From Argyresthia goedartella (lineage: Eukaryota; Arthropoda; Insecta; Lepidoptera; Argyresthiidae): a stretch of 64,000 bases of DNA. The position numbers were made by a program, and so were the translations under genes. The notes beneath the pieces were generated by a model, which ran no database searches, was not told where the DNA came from, and worked only from the letters and a program-made list of their open reading frames with translations. Where the stretch lies: the NCBI GenBank assembly GCA_949825045.1, contig OX463807.1, positions 39,576,749 to 39,640,748 on the forward strand. The letters are read 5' to 3'. Below are positions 22,451-35,035 of this stretch, in pieces. How positions within the stretch are numbered: the stretch's first letter is position 1; each line of letters begins with the position of its first letter.

Positions 22451-24541
22451 ATTAATCTGGTTCGAATCCAGATCACTGAGTATAATTCAATAGTTATAGT
22501 TAATAAATTGATCAACGCTTTTAAATTTATTTAAGAAATGCAAGACGCATTTCTTTGCCGTTTTGAATCATATTTATTGATCTGATTCAGCTCTAGAATG
22601 ATAAAGTTTATTAGGTTTAACAAGCTCTCATGGTTGACAGAGGAATAGGCCTAAGCCCACTTTGACCTGCTTTCGCGCGGCATCTCAGCGCGCCGGGAAC
22701 TCCTGTCTGGTTTGATGCACTGTTTACTTAACCTAATTTATTGATTGCTCTTAACTTTAAATACTGGTACCGAGTATTGCCAATATCTTTGCTTGTCCTT
22801 TTTAACTGTACACCACAAGGCAATGTCAATATAGTAAAAGTTTCGGTCTTAGTAGGGGCGTATATAATTGTTACTGGAACTTTGAGTTAATTATCTCGAC
22901 TCGGAGTCCTCATTATACTTATCTGAATAACAAACGGAAAATGTTATGTAGGTACAAAGCGTGTAATGATAATCCATGATGCGTAGCACTGTCGTTCGCC
23001 TATGTAAATAGCTGCGTCGACATGAGATGCGTGTTACTGGGTTTTCAAAACTGATAAGGTAGATCTGCGGCTAGCCGCTTAGGTAGGCATTCCCCATCCT
23101 TATATCCTGAACTAAAATTACAGTTTAGTTCTTTGTCAGTAAGCTCATCCTGTAATAATCAAACTGACGGATTAGTTTATTTCCCTTCCTTTGTGTTCTT
23201 AATTTCTGTAAAATTAAGTTACACAGGTAACACTTAGTAGTATTGCGTTAATCTACTTGGCACTTGTATTTATTAACGTTTTATAGAACTACTCTGGTTA
23301 CATTTTTCTCCACCTTCCGAGAAGTCTTTTAACTATACCAAATTCTTACGAATGACAGAGCTTGCATTAACGTTCTTAAAAACCTACATATACTTAATTT
23401 ATTAAGCCTGCTTCAATTGAAGCTATTTTTGATTATTATTTATTACAAATAAGAATTATGCTGTCGGTTGGGGGTTGATTAAAACTTCACTATCTGATAG
23501 CCGGAGTGCCTGTTGGCTATTTGTATTGTATATTGAATAGTAATTTATCCTCTTGTGTGATGTGGTGGTTGTGTCATATTGCAAACTTGGGCGAATAATA
23601 GGGATCTGCCCCTTTGTAGGTGGTGTGACTGCCTGAAAAGTCTTACAGGGTAGGGGATGTACATATTGTCATGGCGAGTAGTAGTGGTGCCCGATGGCAA
23701 GGGAGTAGGTCACGCCGTTACGTAAGAAAGGATGGAAATATGTCTTCCAAACCCCGCGAATTAAATTATTGCTGGCCGGTTCTCGCGGTTGTCTGAATGG
23801 GACAGTTGACCGCGAATACTTCCGAGTCACGTGGCGTTGTTGCAGTTTCATACTGCGGGAATGCTAACGAATTAATATGATTTGCATTCGGTCGAGGAAT
23901 CACATCCGTAGGGAATATCAAAATAGCTCCAAGTTTGTCATTTGACATAAGTACATGGGTCACTTAGAGTCCGTTAGGCCCTATTGTAGCATCCTGTGCC
24001 AAGCTTAGGGAAATCCTTACTCCTCATTAAAGGGAATTCAACAGATCTCGCAACTAGATGTTAATCTAGATGCGAGATCTTTCACATAGCAACGCTGGTT
24101 GGAATTCACAGGTAGATGCGAGGTTTGGGGCATCTTCCACTCCCCCTCTTTCCCCATTTTTTTTATGACAACAGTGACAGAATCTAGATTTAGGGAACTA
24201 TAAATACCTTCTTTAAGCTTATAATTATTCGATGTTTGCCTCATACAAGGATCTTTCCAAATCTTTCTAAACAAATTTTTATGACCAATTACATCACCTT
24301 CATATCAAACTATTAATTTATTTCTCATGGATTTTCTTTACCTATTCCATGCCTCTAAAAGAATCTGGGATTGCTGAAACAAAAAATTACACAACGTAGC
24401 AAGACCTACCACAGTAATACGATCACATTTGGCCATTACACTGAGAAATATTACTATTGAATATTTCTGCAATCAACATATGCTTAAAAGCGTTTTGTTA
24501 AGTATAGGTTAAAATATAAAATAAAAAACTAAAAAGGGGGG
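22451..24541. other. Non-coding, unidentified
   Basis: No gene. Contains the hairpin at 24043-24080. Its right edge ends in GGGGGG, the insertion site of BEL A. Confidence 0.45.
24043..24080. repeat. 38-nt hairpin
   Basis: Sixteen-base arms beginning AGATCTCGCA and ending TGCGAGATCT, with one mismatch and a 6-nt loop. No T-run follows, so it is not a terminator. Origin unknown. Confidence 0.6.
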
Positions 24542-24899
24542 TGTCTTCGCCAAAATATAAAATATTACCAATTTATCTATTATTTAAGTACTGCTACCCT
24601 CACTACGCATTCATCACTCATTCAAACACTCACTCTTCCTTACGCATCCTTTCGTTCATTCCTTTCCTGACGGGACCAGTTCAGATCGAGACGCGCGCGC
24701 ATAAACCACTACGCTCCCCACAAGAAAATTCCTACAAACGCTAATTACGCTACCTAGTGATTGTGTTATTAACCTAGCACCGGTGCAGTGTAGTGTTTGT
24801 GAAAACCTATTTGGATTAATGTGAAAATCATAACCTATCTCCTGGGTAGAAGACCAGCGCAAGTAAGGTACCACCATTCCTTTACTTTTCCTTCTCCCA
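24542..24899 (+). repeat. 5' LTR of BEL A
   Basis: TGTCTTCGCC...TTCTCCCA, TG/CA-type ends. A candidate primer-binding site, TGGACTTCGAGCCG, starts at 24907. The leader 24900-25339 has no gene. Confidence 0.9.
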
Positions 24900-25339
24900 A
24901 GTGTTTTGGACTTCGAGCCGAATACCTACTCCCTCAGAAAACGCATCACACGCATCTCATACATAATTTTCTTATATTTCACGCTAATTTTGATAAAATT
25001 GATACGCCAACTCATTCATGTCCGCCATTACAGTGTCCGGGTTTTCTCGTAATTTTCGGTAAATGCACATATTTCTCCCTCATAATACCGCTGTTATTAT
25101 CTCATATACACACCATAGTTTATGTATTGTTTATCAAAATCAGCCGCACACTCATAGTTTTCAAAATATTCATACTAGCGAGCCGTACCTCACCCCCCGC
25201 CCCCCACGCTGTTCAAACCACGCGGTTTCTCATTGCAGCAGCCGCGCCGCGGACCGTTTTTGAACTCGATCTACCTAGTAACTAACTTACTACCTACTTG
25301 TCTCACATTTGTTTACACGAAACATAATAACGCTTAAAT

Positions 25340-28240
25340 ATGACGCGAAATCAAAATAATGACGAAGAAATAATGATGGAAATTGTTCGTATTACCGCTA
25401 AAAAGGAAAGTTTGTTCGTAATTACCCAAAAAATATACGATTTGAGCCTAAAGGTTTCCGATGAAACATGTAGATTGAATTTCTTAACGCAAGTTCAATC
25501 GCTAGAAAAAACTAGAACTGAATTTATCGAAACTCTTGATAAATTAGTATCAGCTGAATTGATTAATAATCCGAAATCAAAACCGGATTACTCGGCTATT
25601 CAATCTTTTGATGATCTTTATTGTATAATTAAAGTTTGTGAAAATAAACTCAAAGAAAAGGCTTCAAAAAGCGAACATAAACATGATCTGTTAAATAAAA
25701 AACTACCTCCGCATAGTTTAATGTCGTTCGATGGCACTCCTAGCAAATGGTCACTCTTTTACGAAAACTTTAAAAGTCTCATACATGATAATTCACACTT
25801 AGCTGACGCGGAAAAGGTTCAATACCTAGTAGGTAAATTGACGGGCAAGGCTTTAACAGTTTGCTCAGGGATTCCACCCACTGCGAGTAACTATAAGATT
25901 ATTTGGATCTCTTTGCTAGAAAAATACCAAGACACTAGGATCCAAGCTTCCTTTTATATTGATCAGATGTTACATTTTAAACCTAATCAACCGCTGGACG
26001 CATTCTTAGAACAGTTTTGTTCTGCAGAAGCTGCGCTGGAAAAATTAAAAATAGACGACTTGTCTGATTTCTTATTTGTTCACATCGCGCTTAACAAACT
26101 TGATAAAGAAACTGTTAATTTGTTTGAGCAATCGCACACATCAACAGAAATACCTACATTCTCGCAACTCACGCAGTTCATAAAAGAACAAAGTAAAATA
26201 CAAACACTACGCACGCCCGCATACGCAAATAAAAATCAAAATTCTTATAAAAATATAAATAAAAATAAACAAACACACGCTTTTCTTGTAAGTACCGAGG
26301 AAACGGACTTGTACTCGCAACCATCTCACTCATCGCAAACGCACGCATATCTCGCACGGCAAACTCACGCATATCTCGCACCGCAAACTCACGCTACTCA
26401 AAACTACGCACCACAATTTCGCTCTTCGCAATCGCTCGCACCACTCGCACCGCCCGCATTCATTCGCAATCAAAACGCACACTCAGCTCGCTCTCAAAAC
26501 TTGCATGCTACTCACACTCAAAACGTGCAACCAACTTACTCGCAAAACTCGCAAACCACTCACTCTAAAAACGCCCTCGCACACACTCACGCACCACGCT
26601 TTCAAGTCACGCAATCGAATTGCTTGCTATGCAATTCTCACCCTTCGCACGCACTATATAAGTGTCAGTATTTTCTTAGTGAAACTCCGCTTTCACGTAA
26701 TAATATCGTTTCAAAATACAACTTTTGCAAAAATTGTCTAGGCTTTCACGATATTACAACGTGTCAGTCACTACACACTTGTTATATTTGCCGCCAAAAA
26801 CATCACACGTTATTGCTTAATAATAATATAAATTTTACTCACCCGCCAAACGCTTCGCCTGTCACGATGCACGCGTCCGTAGATAACGTCGAATGTTACG
26901 AGCTGTCTCGCTCGCACTCGCCGCGCGCTTTAGGTACTCCGCTGCCGCCGCCGCCGCCCGAGTTTCGCTGGACGACGCATCCTATTCCAGCGCCGCAAAC
27001 GCTTGAACGCGCTTCTAGTTCGAACGTTGCGAATGCGCGCGCTAATTTAAACGACGTTTCGTTATCAGTAACGACTTCTCGTAATATTACCGCAAATAAT
27101 AGCACGGTTCTTTTGCCGACCGCTTCGGTTTATGTTTACAATGAAAACAAACGCCACAACATTCGTTTATTTATCGATTCGGGTTCTATGAGTCATTTTA
27201 TTTCGAAAAATTGTTGTGATCGCTTAAACTTAAAAATTACTCCCGCTTCAACAACGATCAAAGGAATCGGTCAAACCGAAAGTACGTCGCATGGACTCAC
27301 GACTTTTAAAATTCATTCACGGTTCGATCCTTTGTGTTCGTATGATATAGTAGCTCGTGTTATTGATTCGATCACCGATCAATTACCGAACGCGGAGCTA
27401 GACACTTCATATCTTACGCATCTCAATGACTTACCTATGGCCGATTGTAGTTTCTACATGCCGGGTGAAGTAGACTGTTTGATAGGAAACGAGCTCTTCC
27501 CGTTCCTCTTGGGACCTAATAAGGTTTCTTCTCCACACTCTTCGGTAGTCGCAGTAGAAACTACTCTTGGATACTTAGCTATGGGCAAGGCCCAGACCGC
27601 GCTCATTCGTCCTCCTGTTCGCAACACAAATAATAATAAAAATTTCTTTTGTTCTATAGAACAAACGCCAACGCTAGAAATGCTCACTGAACGTTTCTGG
27701 GAACTTGAAAATGTTCCAAATAAAAAACATGTAAGTCCTGATGATAAGATATGCGAAAAAATATTTCAGTCGACATACTCACGCGATGACACCGGGCGTT
27801 ATACCGTGCATCTGCCCTTTAAAGAGGACCCTACTCAATTAGGAAATTCCTATTCGATCGCGAAACGCCGCCTTCTCAGTCAAGAGAAAAAATTAGACGC
27901 TAATCCGGACTTACGCTCAAACTATAATGACACCATACAAAATTACATCGATCGAGGTTATTTAACTAAGGTTGAGAGCGCCAAAGAGACACCCCCTGAT
28001 CGCTCTTATTACATCCCGCACCACGCCGTTTATCGCTTTGATAAATCGACTACTAAAACGCGAATAGTTAATGACGCGAGTAGTAAAACTACTAGTGGAA
28101 AATCGCTAAATGATATACTTTATAAAGGTCCGAACTTACAAACTAACATATTCGATCTTTTAATAAATTTGCGTATGTTCTCCGTCGCTATGACGGCAGA
28201 CATTGAAAAAATGTATTTTCAATTAAAACTAACCCTTTCA
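25340..28240 (+). pseudogene. BEL A gag-protease-RT(N) polyprotein, truncated
   Basis: The ATG at 25340 follows the leader and starts the same protein as 57589 in BEL B. Order: gag core with LMSFDGTPSKWSLFYENFK (about residues 127-146); a Gln/His/Thr-rich low-complexity tract with repeated QTHAYLA-like units (320-430); Cys/His knuckles (CLLCNSHPSHALYKC, CKNCLGFH, CYICRQKHH; 430-500); aspartic protease LFIDSGSMSHFISKNC (near 610); a DUF1758-like stretch; then RT entry YYIPHHAVYR and motif A TADIEKMYFQ. At about 28236-28245 the RT is joined by an internal deletion to pre-integrase sequence in another frame. The remaining codons to 28339 are out-of-frame readthrough. Catalytic YxDD is absent. 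Confidence 0.85.
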
Positions 28241-28242
28241 TC

Positions 28243-29445
28243 GACGAAGAAGGCATTCTTAGAGTCGGTGGTCGGCTATCTAATTCTCAACTCGATTTTG
28301 GTCAAAGACACCCAATCTTGCTTCCTACTAAGGATTTAATTACTCAACTTATTGTTGACAACTATCATGTAACTAACCTCCACACTGGTCCATCACTTTT
28401 ACTCGCATTGCTCAGACAGAAATTTTGGATATTATCTGCTAGAAATTTAGTTCGTCAACGCGTGCAGAAATGTAACAGATGTTTCAGACTTAAACCTAAA
28501 TTCACTTTCCCACGCATGGGTGACTTACCGTCATTTCGAGTCTCGCAAACCAAAGCTTTTGTCTACACCGCTGTGGATTATGCTGGTCCTTTTTATATAA
28601 CGCATATAAGACGTCGAGGAATTAAAAGCCATAAGGCTTATGTATGCTTGTTTGTATGTCTTGCTACCAAGGCATTGCATTTGGAATTGGTCTCAGACCT
28701 CAGTTCTGAACTATTTCTCGCAGCTTTCAAACGTTTTATTAGTAGAAGAGGCCCAGTTTCCATGATCTATAGCGATGGTGGAACAAATTTTATAGGCGCC
28801 AAGCGCAAACTTAATGAAATTTACGATTTATTACAGTCCACAGCTCACAAAACATATATTGGTAATTATTTATCAAATAATAAAATTCAATTTAAACATA
28901 GCCCCCCGTATGGCCCACTTTTTAATGGCCTGTGTGAAGCAAACGTTCAATGCGTTAAAACTCACTTATATAAAACTATAGGCTCTCAGATCTTAACCTA
29001 TGAAGAATTCATGACAGTCTTGGTGCAAATAGAAGGGTTGTTAAATAGCAGACCTCTATGTGTTTTAAGTTCTGAACCTGATATAACCGCACTAACTCCT
29101 AATCATTTTTTAAATGTCACTCCTATAAAATTTTTGCCCGCTGAAAATTTTGTAGATCAACCTGATAATCGTTTATCACGTTATCAGTTGTTGTGTAAAC
29201 TCACACATGATTTCTGGCGACGTTGGAGTCAGGAATATCTCACTTCGCTTCAACAAAGAGAAAAATGGACCGAGCCATCCGATAATATTAAACTAGGCAC
29301 AGTCGTGGTTATAAAAGATAATAATGCTCATCCTCTTTGTTGGCCTCTTGGAGTTATTGATGAACGCTATCCCGGAAAGGACAATGTAGTTAGAGCTGTT
29401 AAAGTTCGCACTGCCTCTGGAAGCTATATACGTCCAGTAATCTGA
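28243..29445 (+). pseudogene. BEL A integrase and C-terminal domain
   Basis: Integrase of the BEL polyprotein, cut off from its own gag-pol frame by the deletion. HHCC zinc segment (NYHVTNLH, QKCNRC), catalytic core with D in VDYAGPF, D in YSDGGTNF and E in GLCEANV, then LNSRPL, LTPNHFL and the DUF5641-type C terminus (WPLGVIDERYPG). Ends at TGA 29443. The frame is open from about 28243 through 29445 and the DDE triad is intact, but it has no start context because translation would depend on the upstream frame. Confidence 0.8.
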
Positions 29446-29618
29446 GTTTGTACTTTGCCTACTCAATAAACTAAACTCAATTTATCTTAAATTAGTATAA
29501 AAGTCCTGGTTTTTTGGCATTTGAATCTATTTTGTTGTTAACTTTTTAACTTACTAATTTTTAACATTCTCTGTTAACTTGTAGCTTAATATAGAGGAAA
29601 CCTCTAGGCCGGCAGACT

Positions 29619-29976
29619 TGTCTTCGCCAAAATATAAAATATTACCAATTTATCTATTATTTAAGTACTGCTACCCTCACTACGCATTCATCACTCATTC
29701 AAACACTCACTCTTCCTTTCGCATCCTTTCGTTTATTCCTTTCCTGACGGGACCAGTTCAGATCGAGACGCGCGCGCATAAACCACTACGCTCCCCACAA
29801 AAAAATTCCTACAAACGCTAATTACGCTACCTAGTGATTGTGTTATTAACCTAGCACCGGTGCAGTGTAGTGTTTGTGAAAACCTATTTGGATTAATGTG
29901 AAAATCATAACCTATCTCCTGGGTAGAAGACCAGCGCAAGTAAGGTACAACCATTCCTTTACTTTTCCTTCTCCCA
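29619..29976 (+). repeat. 3' LTR of BEL A
   Basis: Same 358 bp as the 5' LTR with about four substitutions. Upstream, tatagaggaaa is a candidate polypurine tract. Confidence 0.9.
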
Positions 29977-29982
29977 GGGGGG

Positions 29983-30494
29983 ATCTTTACAATGTCATTC
30001 CCCACTGCATCATTTATCAAATGCATTGCCCCGTGTAGGAGACTCAGTTTTTTAGCTTGAAACACTGTCGTCTCCTTTCCGAAGCTTAGGGAAAGTTTAA
30101 TGTCAAGCTCCGGCGAGAAAAGACCTCCGCCTGTGTTCTTGCTTTTCTTTGAGCCATCACTGTATATTGTTATGCGTTTGTGATTTGGTATTGTTGGTGT
30201 TTCCAAGCCCTTGGCTGTGATTTCATATTTCCTACCGAGTAGGAATTCTGTTTTTATGCGATCAATTCCAATAATGACTTCCGGCATTTCCTCAAATGCT
30301 TTTTCTAGAATTGTGTAGTGTCCTTTATCTGCTATTTGTCCTTTCCATTATCTACTACTGTATAGGCTTATGGCCGCCGATTTGGCCTCCTGCTGAATGA
30401 ATTGATCCAATGGTGGTATGCCTAGCATGATTTCCAGTGCCGCTGATGGCGTTGACCTCATGCAGCCTGTCATGGCTACAGATGCCATTCTCTG
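29983..30494 (-). pseudogene. R1/I-type ORF2: RT C terminus and RNase H N half
   Basis: Reads LFQRMASVAMTGCMR and AALEIMLGIPPLDQFIQQEA (RT C-terminal motif of R1/I-group LINEs), a stop near 30350, then RNase H: RITIYSDGSKKS (first Asp), GGGLFSPELD, ETTVFQAKKLSLL (the Glu position reads Lys, QAK for the usual QAE), and ends INDAVGNDIVKI at 29983. The remaining in-frame codons to the left are poly-C and LTR readthrough. RNase H is left without its second half. Confidence 0.75.
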
Positions 30495-31257
30495 GAACAG
30501 TGATGTACCGACTGCAGACTACAGCCGTAGACGATGAAGGGTTGCCTCCTTTGTGGCGGGGTTCATCGCAACAGGGGGAGAAGAGAAGAACTGGTTGAGA
30601 CCGTTGATATCGACATTACCTGAAGCAGATTCCTGGCACTTGCCTACACCAAGGGTTTTTGTATGGTTTTTCTATTTTCGGACGCATTAAAGAGGGTTTA
30701 TGATACATGTGTATATAAACTAGTTCATCTTCACTTTCACGGTATTTATATTTTATCTCATGTTCCCGCTTTTTCTATTGCAAACTTTCATTGTTTTTTT
30801 ACAAGATTCTGAAAAAAGGTAAAATACACATACTGTCAACATTAGACAAGTTTTAAAAATGTATTGGTTTAAAAACTATTTTTTTAATAATGTGACGCAA
30901 TTCAATGATCATCGACTCCGTGGCCAATCGTAAAAAATAAAACATTAAAAACTCTCCACAAAAGAAATTTACCCTTGAAAATTACACTTTCCTAACAGGA
31001 GAGATATAATTTAATTTTCTTACTCATACTTGGACGGATTTCATGCTAACAATATATTATGAGAGAATACCAAGGTCTTTCTCGTAATACCAGAAAATAT
31101 GCAAATGAATAAATATATAACAAAAAAACGTTTTTGAACGGATGTACAGGGTATTGTAACATAAGATTGTTGGGAGGCTACTGACTATATGGTGGATGGC
31201 TATGGTGCTAGCCCATCACACACACCCCAAAGTCCAGAGTGCCCCTTCGGGCTTACC
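30495..31257 (-). repeat. Left arm of 763-bp inverted duplication
   Basis: Reverse complement of 37553-38315, same length, about 11 mismatches by eye and no gap (roughly 98.5% identity). It interrupts the RT of the R1/I-type LINE. Contains a piece of CR1 ORF2 (near 30500-30660) and AT-rich DNA. Confidence 0.9.
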
Positions 31258-33390
31258 ATGTACCGTATGTACCGTACCGTACGTACGGCATGTACCGTAG
31301 TGCTAGTTGCATGCGGTCAAATATCCTGTTTATAAATAGGCCGTTCACGAGTATTATCACGTCATCGGCGTATGCTATTGAATATAATCCTCTTGTGTTG
31401 ACTTGTGTCACCAGGTTGTTATCTACTAGTACCCACAGTAGTGGCGATAGCACACCCCCCTGTGGACAGCCCTTGGCCACTTTGCATTTGATTTTATCGC
31501 TAATTTCCAGAGAGATTATTCTTGATTCCAGCTTTTTTGTTATCCAGCTTATCATGTTAGGGTTGGTGCCTAGTTTCTCCAATCCAGTTCTAATGCTACT
31601 GAAGTTTGTTTTATCAAAAGCTCCTTTGATGTCTATAAATACCGCCAGGCACGACTGTTGGCTTAGTATTGAGCTTTCTATTCTTCTGACTACTGCGTGT
31701 AAGGCGGTCTATGTAGATTTTCCCGCTTGGTACGCATGTTGGTTTGGCTGTATAGGGTAGGTTCTCATGGGACCGTCCCTTATAAATCTATCACACACTC
31801 TTTCTAATTCAGAAAGAATGATGTGAGACTTATAGGTCTGAAGGATTTAGGTTCAGTATAGTCGTTCTTGCCTACTTTCACTTCTCTCCAAATACTGGGC
31901 ATGTAGCCGAGTGCTAGACATGCCTTAAATATTTTTACAAGTCTTGGTACAATGAGCTTTTCTCCCCATTGAAGTAGGACTGGTATTACGCCGTCTGGTC
32001 CTGGTGATTTATATGGAACGAAAGAGCTGATCGCCCATCTCACCTTCTCTTCATCTATCAGGTTGTTTACTTCCACCCATGCTTCCGGCGGGGGTGTTAA
32101 TGTTTGCGAGGAGCTTGGTGTTTCCGCCGGTGTGTCTTCCTCTTTTGCGGGTATGGTTGTACACCCCGGGAAATGCGTTTGTAGCAATACACTATAGAGC
32201 TCTTCTTCGCTCTTGGTGTATTCTCCATTCGGTTTCTTTATCGAATTAGGTTGGTGTTGTGGGTCTTTACCTATTAGTTTTTTGATTCGTGAGGCCTAAG
32301 ACTCGTTGTTTATCGAGCTGCAGACATTTCTCCACGATTTTCTAAAATTGCAACTACTTTGTTTTTTAAACTGGTTACGTGCTTTTTGAAAAGCTTTCCA
32401 GTCGTCCTCTGCCTTCGTGTTGATGGCATGATTGAAAAGCTTTCTCATGTTAACCCGCATTCTCTCCAGTTTGTCGCACCACCAGCTGCTTTTAGATGGC
32501 TTCGCTGTCATTGGAGGGCAGGATTTGTTGTTGCTCTCATTTATCGCTCCGTTGAGTTGAATGACTGCTAATTATATTTCTTCTGTTGTCTCCAGTTTGA
32601 TGTTGTACTCAATTTTAGATAAGTCCGTCTCTAGGTGCTGATAATACCCACTTATGTTGGAGTTTCTAGCGTTACGAAAATGCCTAGGTTTTAACTTTAT
32701 ATTCTTCAGGCCGAAGGTGATCCATCTGTGATCCGAACACGATGCTTCTGATGAAACTCTCCATCCCGATATTAGGTCTAGAGCCAAAAAGTTGGCAATT
32801 TTTATGTCTGGTATTGTTTGTGCCTTTCTTGTGACAAATGTGGGTTCTGATCCTCCATTTAGTGTCGACAGTTCGTATTTTGAGAGAAATTCCATGAGAT
32901 CCTTACCTCTTTTGTTTATGTCCTTTCCGCCCCATACGGTGCTGTGCGCGTTGGCATCGCATCCTATTACGAGTGGTATGTCATTTTCTTCACACTCTCT
33001 GACTAACACCTCCAGTTCCTCCGTAGTTATCTCCCCTTCGCCAGGCTGGTATGCCGAGGCGAGGTATAACGAGAGACCCCCTTGCCCCGTGTCAATGTTC
33101 ACCACGGTTAGATCTAGGGAGCAGAGGTGTGTTACTAAGGTGGCTTTGTAGTGATTCGGGACACATATGGCCGCCCTCACTTTTGAGTTTGAATAGTAGG
33201 TATATATATTTCCAAATAAGTTATTGAAACCACATACCCTGCTTTTATAAATTGCTGGCTCTTGTATAAGTGCGATCGTCTTCGGGTACTCTTCGAGAGT
33301 TCTCCGAAGGGCCGCTGCACCGGAGGAGCTATTTGGATGTTGGATTGTATGATATTTATGTTAGCGCCTTTTGTTATTGTTATAATATGT
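31258..33390 (-). pseudogene. R1/I-type ORF2: endonuclease and RT
   Basis: Endonuclease from about 33350: ALRRTLEEYPKTIALIQEP (Glu), YLASAYQPGEG, VIGCDANAHSTVWG (GDFN equivalent), PDIKIAN, CSDHRWITF (SDH block). A linker follows (SSWWCDKLERMR, 32511-32296), then RT: SFVPYKSPGPDGVIPVLLQ, PKSFRPISLTSF, a shifted part, and GCPQGGVLSPLLWVLVDN with catalytic YSIAYADDVIIL (near 31370-31390). Breaks occur near 32572, 32296, 31804 and 31600. After NRIFDRMQLALR the sequence turns into a gtaccgtac-type simple repeat and then the inverted arm. All catalytic motifs are present but the frame is broken at least four times. Confidence 0.8.
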
Positions 33391-33514
33391 AGTGTGAATG
33401 TATATTTTTTTTTAATACATGTATTTTATTTATATGTTTTTTGTTTTATATGTTGTTATTTATAGTTATTTTATTATGTGTACAAAGCATGTGTGAAAGG
33501 ACACATAATTATTA

Positions 33515-34474
33515 TTACTCCCCCTCTTCTGGAGTTGAGCTTTCGTCCTCGGAGCCGAGAAGCGCCTGTACCTTGTCGGACATCGGTGAGCCAATCGCTA
33601 GGTTTCGAATACCTAGCGCTTCCCCCACGCTGCCCGCCGAGGCCCGGCGTGTTGGCAGAGTGTTGCTGCTACCTTCAGCGTCACTCGGTGCAGGTTGCAC
33701 CTCACTCAGCTGGCCGGCTGGAGCGGGTCTGGACCCAGTTCCACCTGCCCTCCGCTTGAGCTCCACCTTCACCGAGCCACATTTGTAGCAGACCTTCATC
33801 TGCCTTTTCTCCAGCTCCGGGATATTTGACTCGGGGATTCCGAATACCATGATGGCACCCTGAAGCTCCGTGTCGGTGTTTTTAGCTCCCCCTTTAGTAG
33901 GCGCCAGAGACTCATGTCGATGCCGCGCTGACGGTTTGCCCTTATCAGTTGGAGCCTCAGCCCCTCGATGTCAGTTCCCTGAACATCGGGAAGCCAGACC
34001 ACCCCTTTGATGAGTTTTGGCAACTCCGTCATGCCGACCGCCATGAACTGGCAGCCTCCTTCCCACAGGGTGGGAGAGGTTTGCTGTCGTCACCTTAAGC
34101 CACGCCACAGTTTCTTGGTCGAGGCAGGTGAATTTAAGTCCGCCTTGCGTTAGACGTTGCGGCATATGATCGAAGCCCGGGACAAAGTCTTGGGTCAGGT
34201 CATCTACCGCTTCTTCTTGTTTCTTCTCCATCTCTAGACGGAGAAGAACGCCTTGTTCGGCCGTCATATCTCGACCGTCAATGGGGACAATCACCATGAT
34301 CAGATGCGAGTTCGTAGCCTGGGCATAGGATAGACCAGGTTGGACTCGCTTGTCCCTTATATTTGGGCCTAAATTACAGGGTCTTTTGAACGGTCCCCTC
34401 ATCAACTCCCCGTTCGGCGACACCTGGTCATCAGACCTCATTATTTTTGTTTGGGGTCTGCTTGTCCCGGCCAC
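33515..34474 (-). pseudogene. R1/I-type LINE ORF1 (DUF4780-like)
   Basis: ORF1 of the LINE whose ORF2 lies downstream on the same strand. Three overlapping frames: 34474-34070 (acidic helical region, GLKFTCLDQETVAWLK), 34044-33880 (MAVGMTELPKLIKGVVWLPD, GIDMSLWRLLKGELK) and 33850-33515 (VFGIPESNIPELEKRQMKVCYKCGSVKVEL, then an acidic Ser-rich end). The middle resembles DUF4780-type domains found in insect LINE ORF1 proteins; a single CYKC pair follows rather than full CCHC knuckles. Two frameshifts, near 34070 and 33880. The GC-rich opposite strand gives spurious frames. Confidence 0.6.
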
Positions 34475-34592
34475 AGAGCTTGCCCCGTGTGCTTGCTCTG
34501 ATGACCCCCCGATCTGCCCTTCCCCACCCCTTTGCCCTTACGGCGCCGAGGCGGTGGGTGGGCAGACGGGGGAGGGCCCGAGATTGCACTTA

Positions 34593-35035
34593 TAATAATA
34601 ATTCTTTATTGCACAGAAAACACAATGGAAAAAATACAACGAACAATATGCAAAGGTGAGCTTATTTCTAAAAAGAAATTTCTTACAGCTAACCTGTGAG
34701 GAAAGGAAAAAATATTTATAGAGAGGTAGTCCTAGTGTACAATTAAGATTTAAAAGAAAGAAATAAAGTCAATATACTATCAGATAAATCACAATACATC
34801 CTACACATACTATAAAATAAATTAATAGAATACAATAAATACATAGATACACATACATACTATAAGATACCCACTATGCGGAAGAGAGGAGATGCTGTTT
34901 CAACTTTTTCTTAAAAGAGAACAAGGATGTGCAATCCCTAATAGCGCAAGGAAGTGCATTCCACAAACGTATTGCCCTTAACCTAAACGAGTGCTCGTAA
35001 GCAACAGTGTTGTGCTGAGGAATTGACAAAAGTGA
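34593..35035 (-). mobile_element. 5'-truncated CR1-type LINE tail
   Basis: Minus strand encodes the last ORF2 residues (HSFRLRAIRLWNALPCAIRD, FKKKLKQHLLSS), then 3' UTR and a gtgcaataaagaattattattat end. It is flanked by 6-bp repeats CACTTA (34587-34592 and 35036-35041), a plausible target duplication. It sits in the 5' region of the R1/I-type LINE. Similar in protein sense to the end of 49776-52715. Confidence 0.8.

Larger units (their letters stand above)
24542..29976 (+). mobile_element. BEL/Pao retrotransposon A (internally deleted)
   Basis: LTR-flanked element with 358-bp LTRs (24542-24899, 29619-29976) that differ at about four positions by eye, so a recent insertion. Both sides carry a run of six G (24536-24541, 29977-29982), which holds the target duplication. 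The coding region is gag-protease-RT start followed, out of frame, by integrase. The rest of RT and all of RNase H are missing. Internal sequence is almost identical to BEL B (44852-58393). Confidence 0.9.

Noticed and set aside
24656..25285. Open frames in BEL LTRs and leaders (also near 29733, 44860 and 57592-58394)
   Set aside because: They repeat at every LTR copy in both directions and resemble no protein; LTR and leader are non-coding.
30495..31257. Reading the inverted arm as a transposon with its own ends
   Set aside because: No terminal repeats or target duplication, and one end lies inside a CR1 fragment that continues in the other copy.
33441..33788. Plus-strand reading frames in GC-rich DNA
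   Set aside because: They lie opposite the R1/I-type LINE ORF1, which has recognisable motifs on the minus strand.
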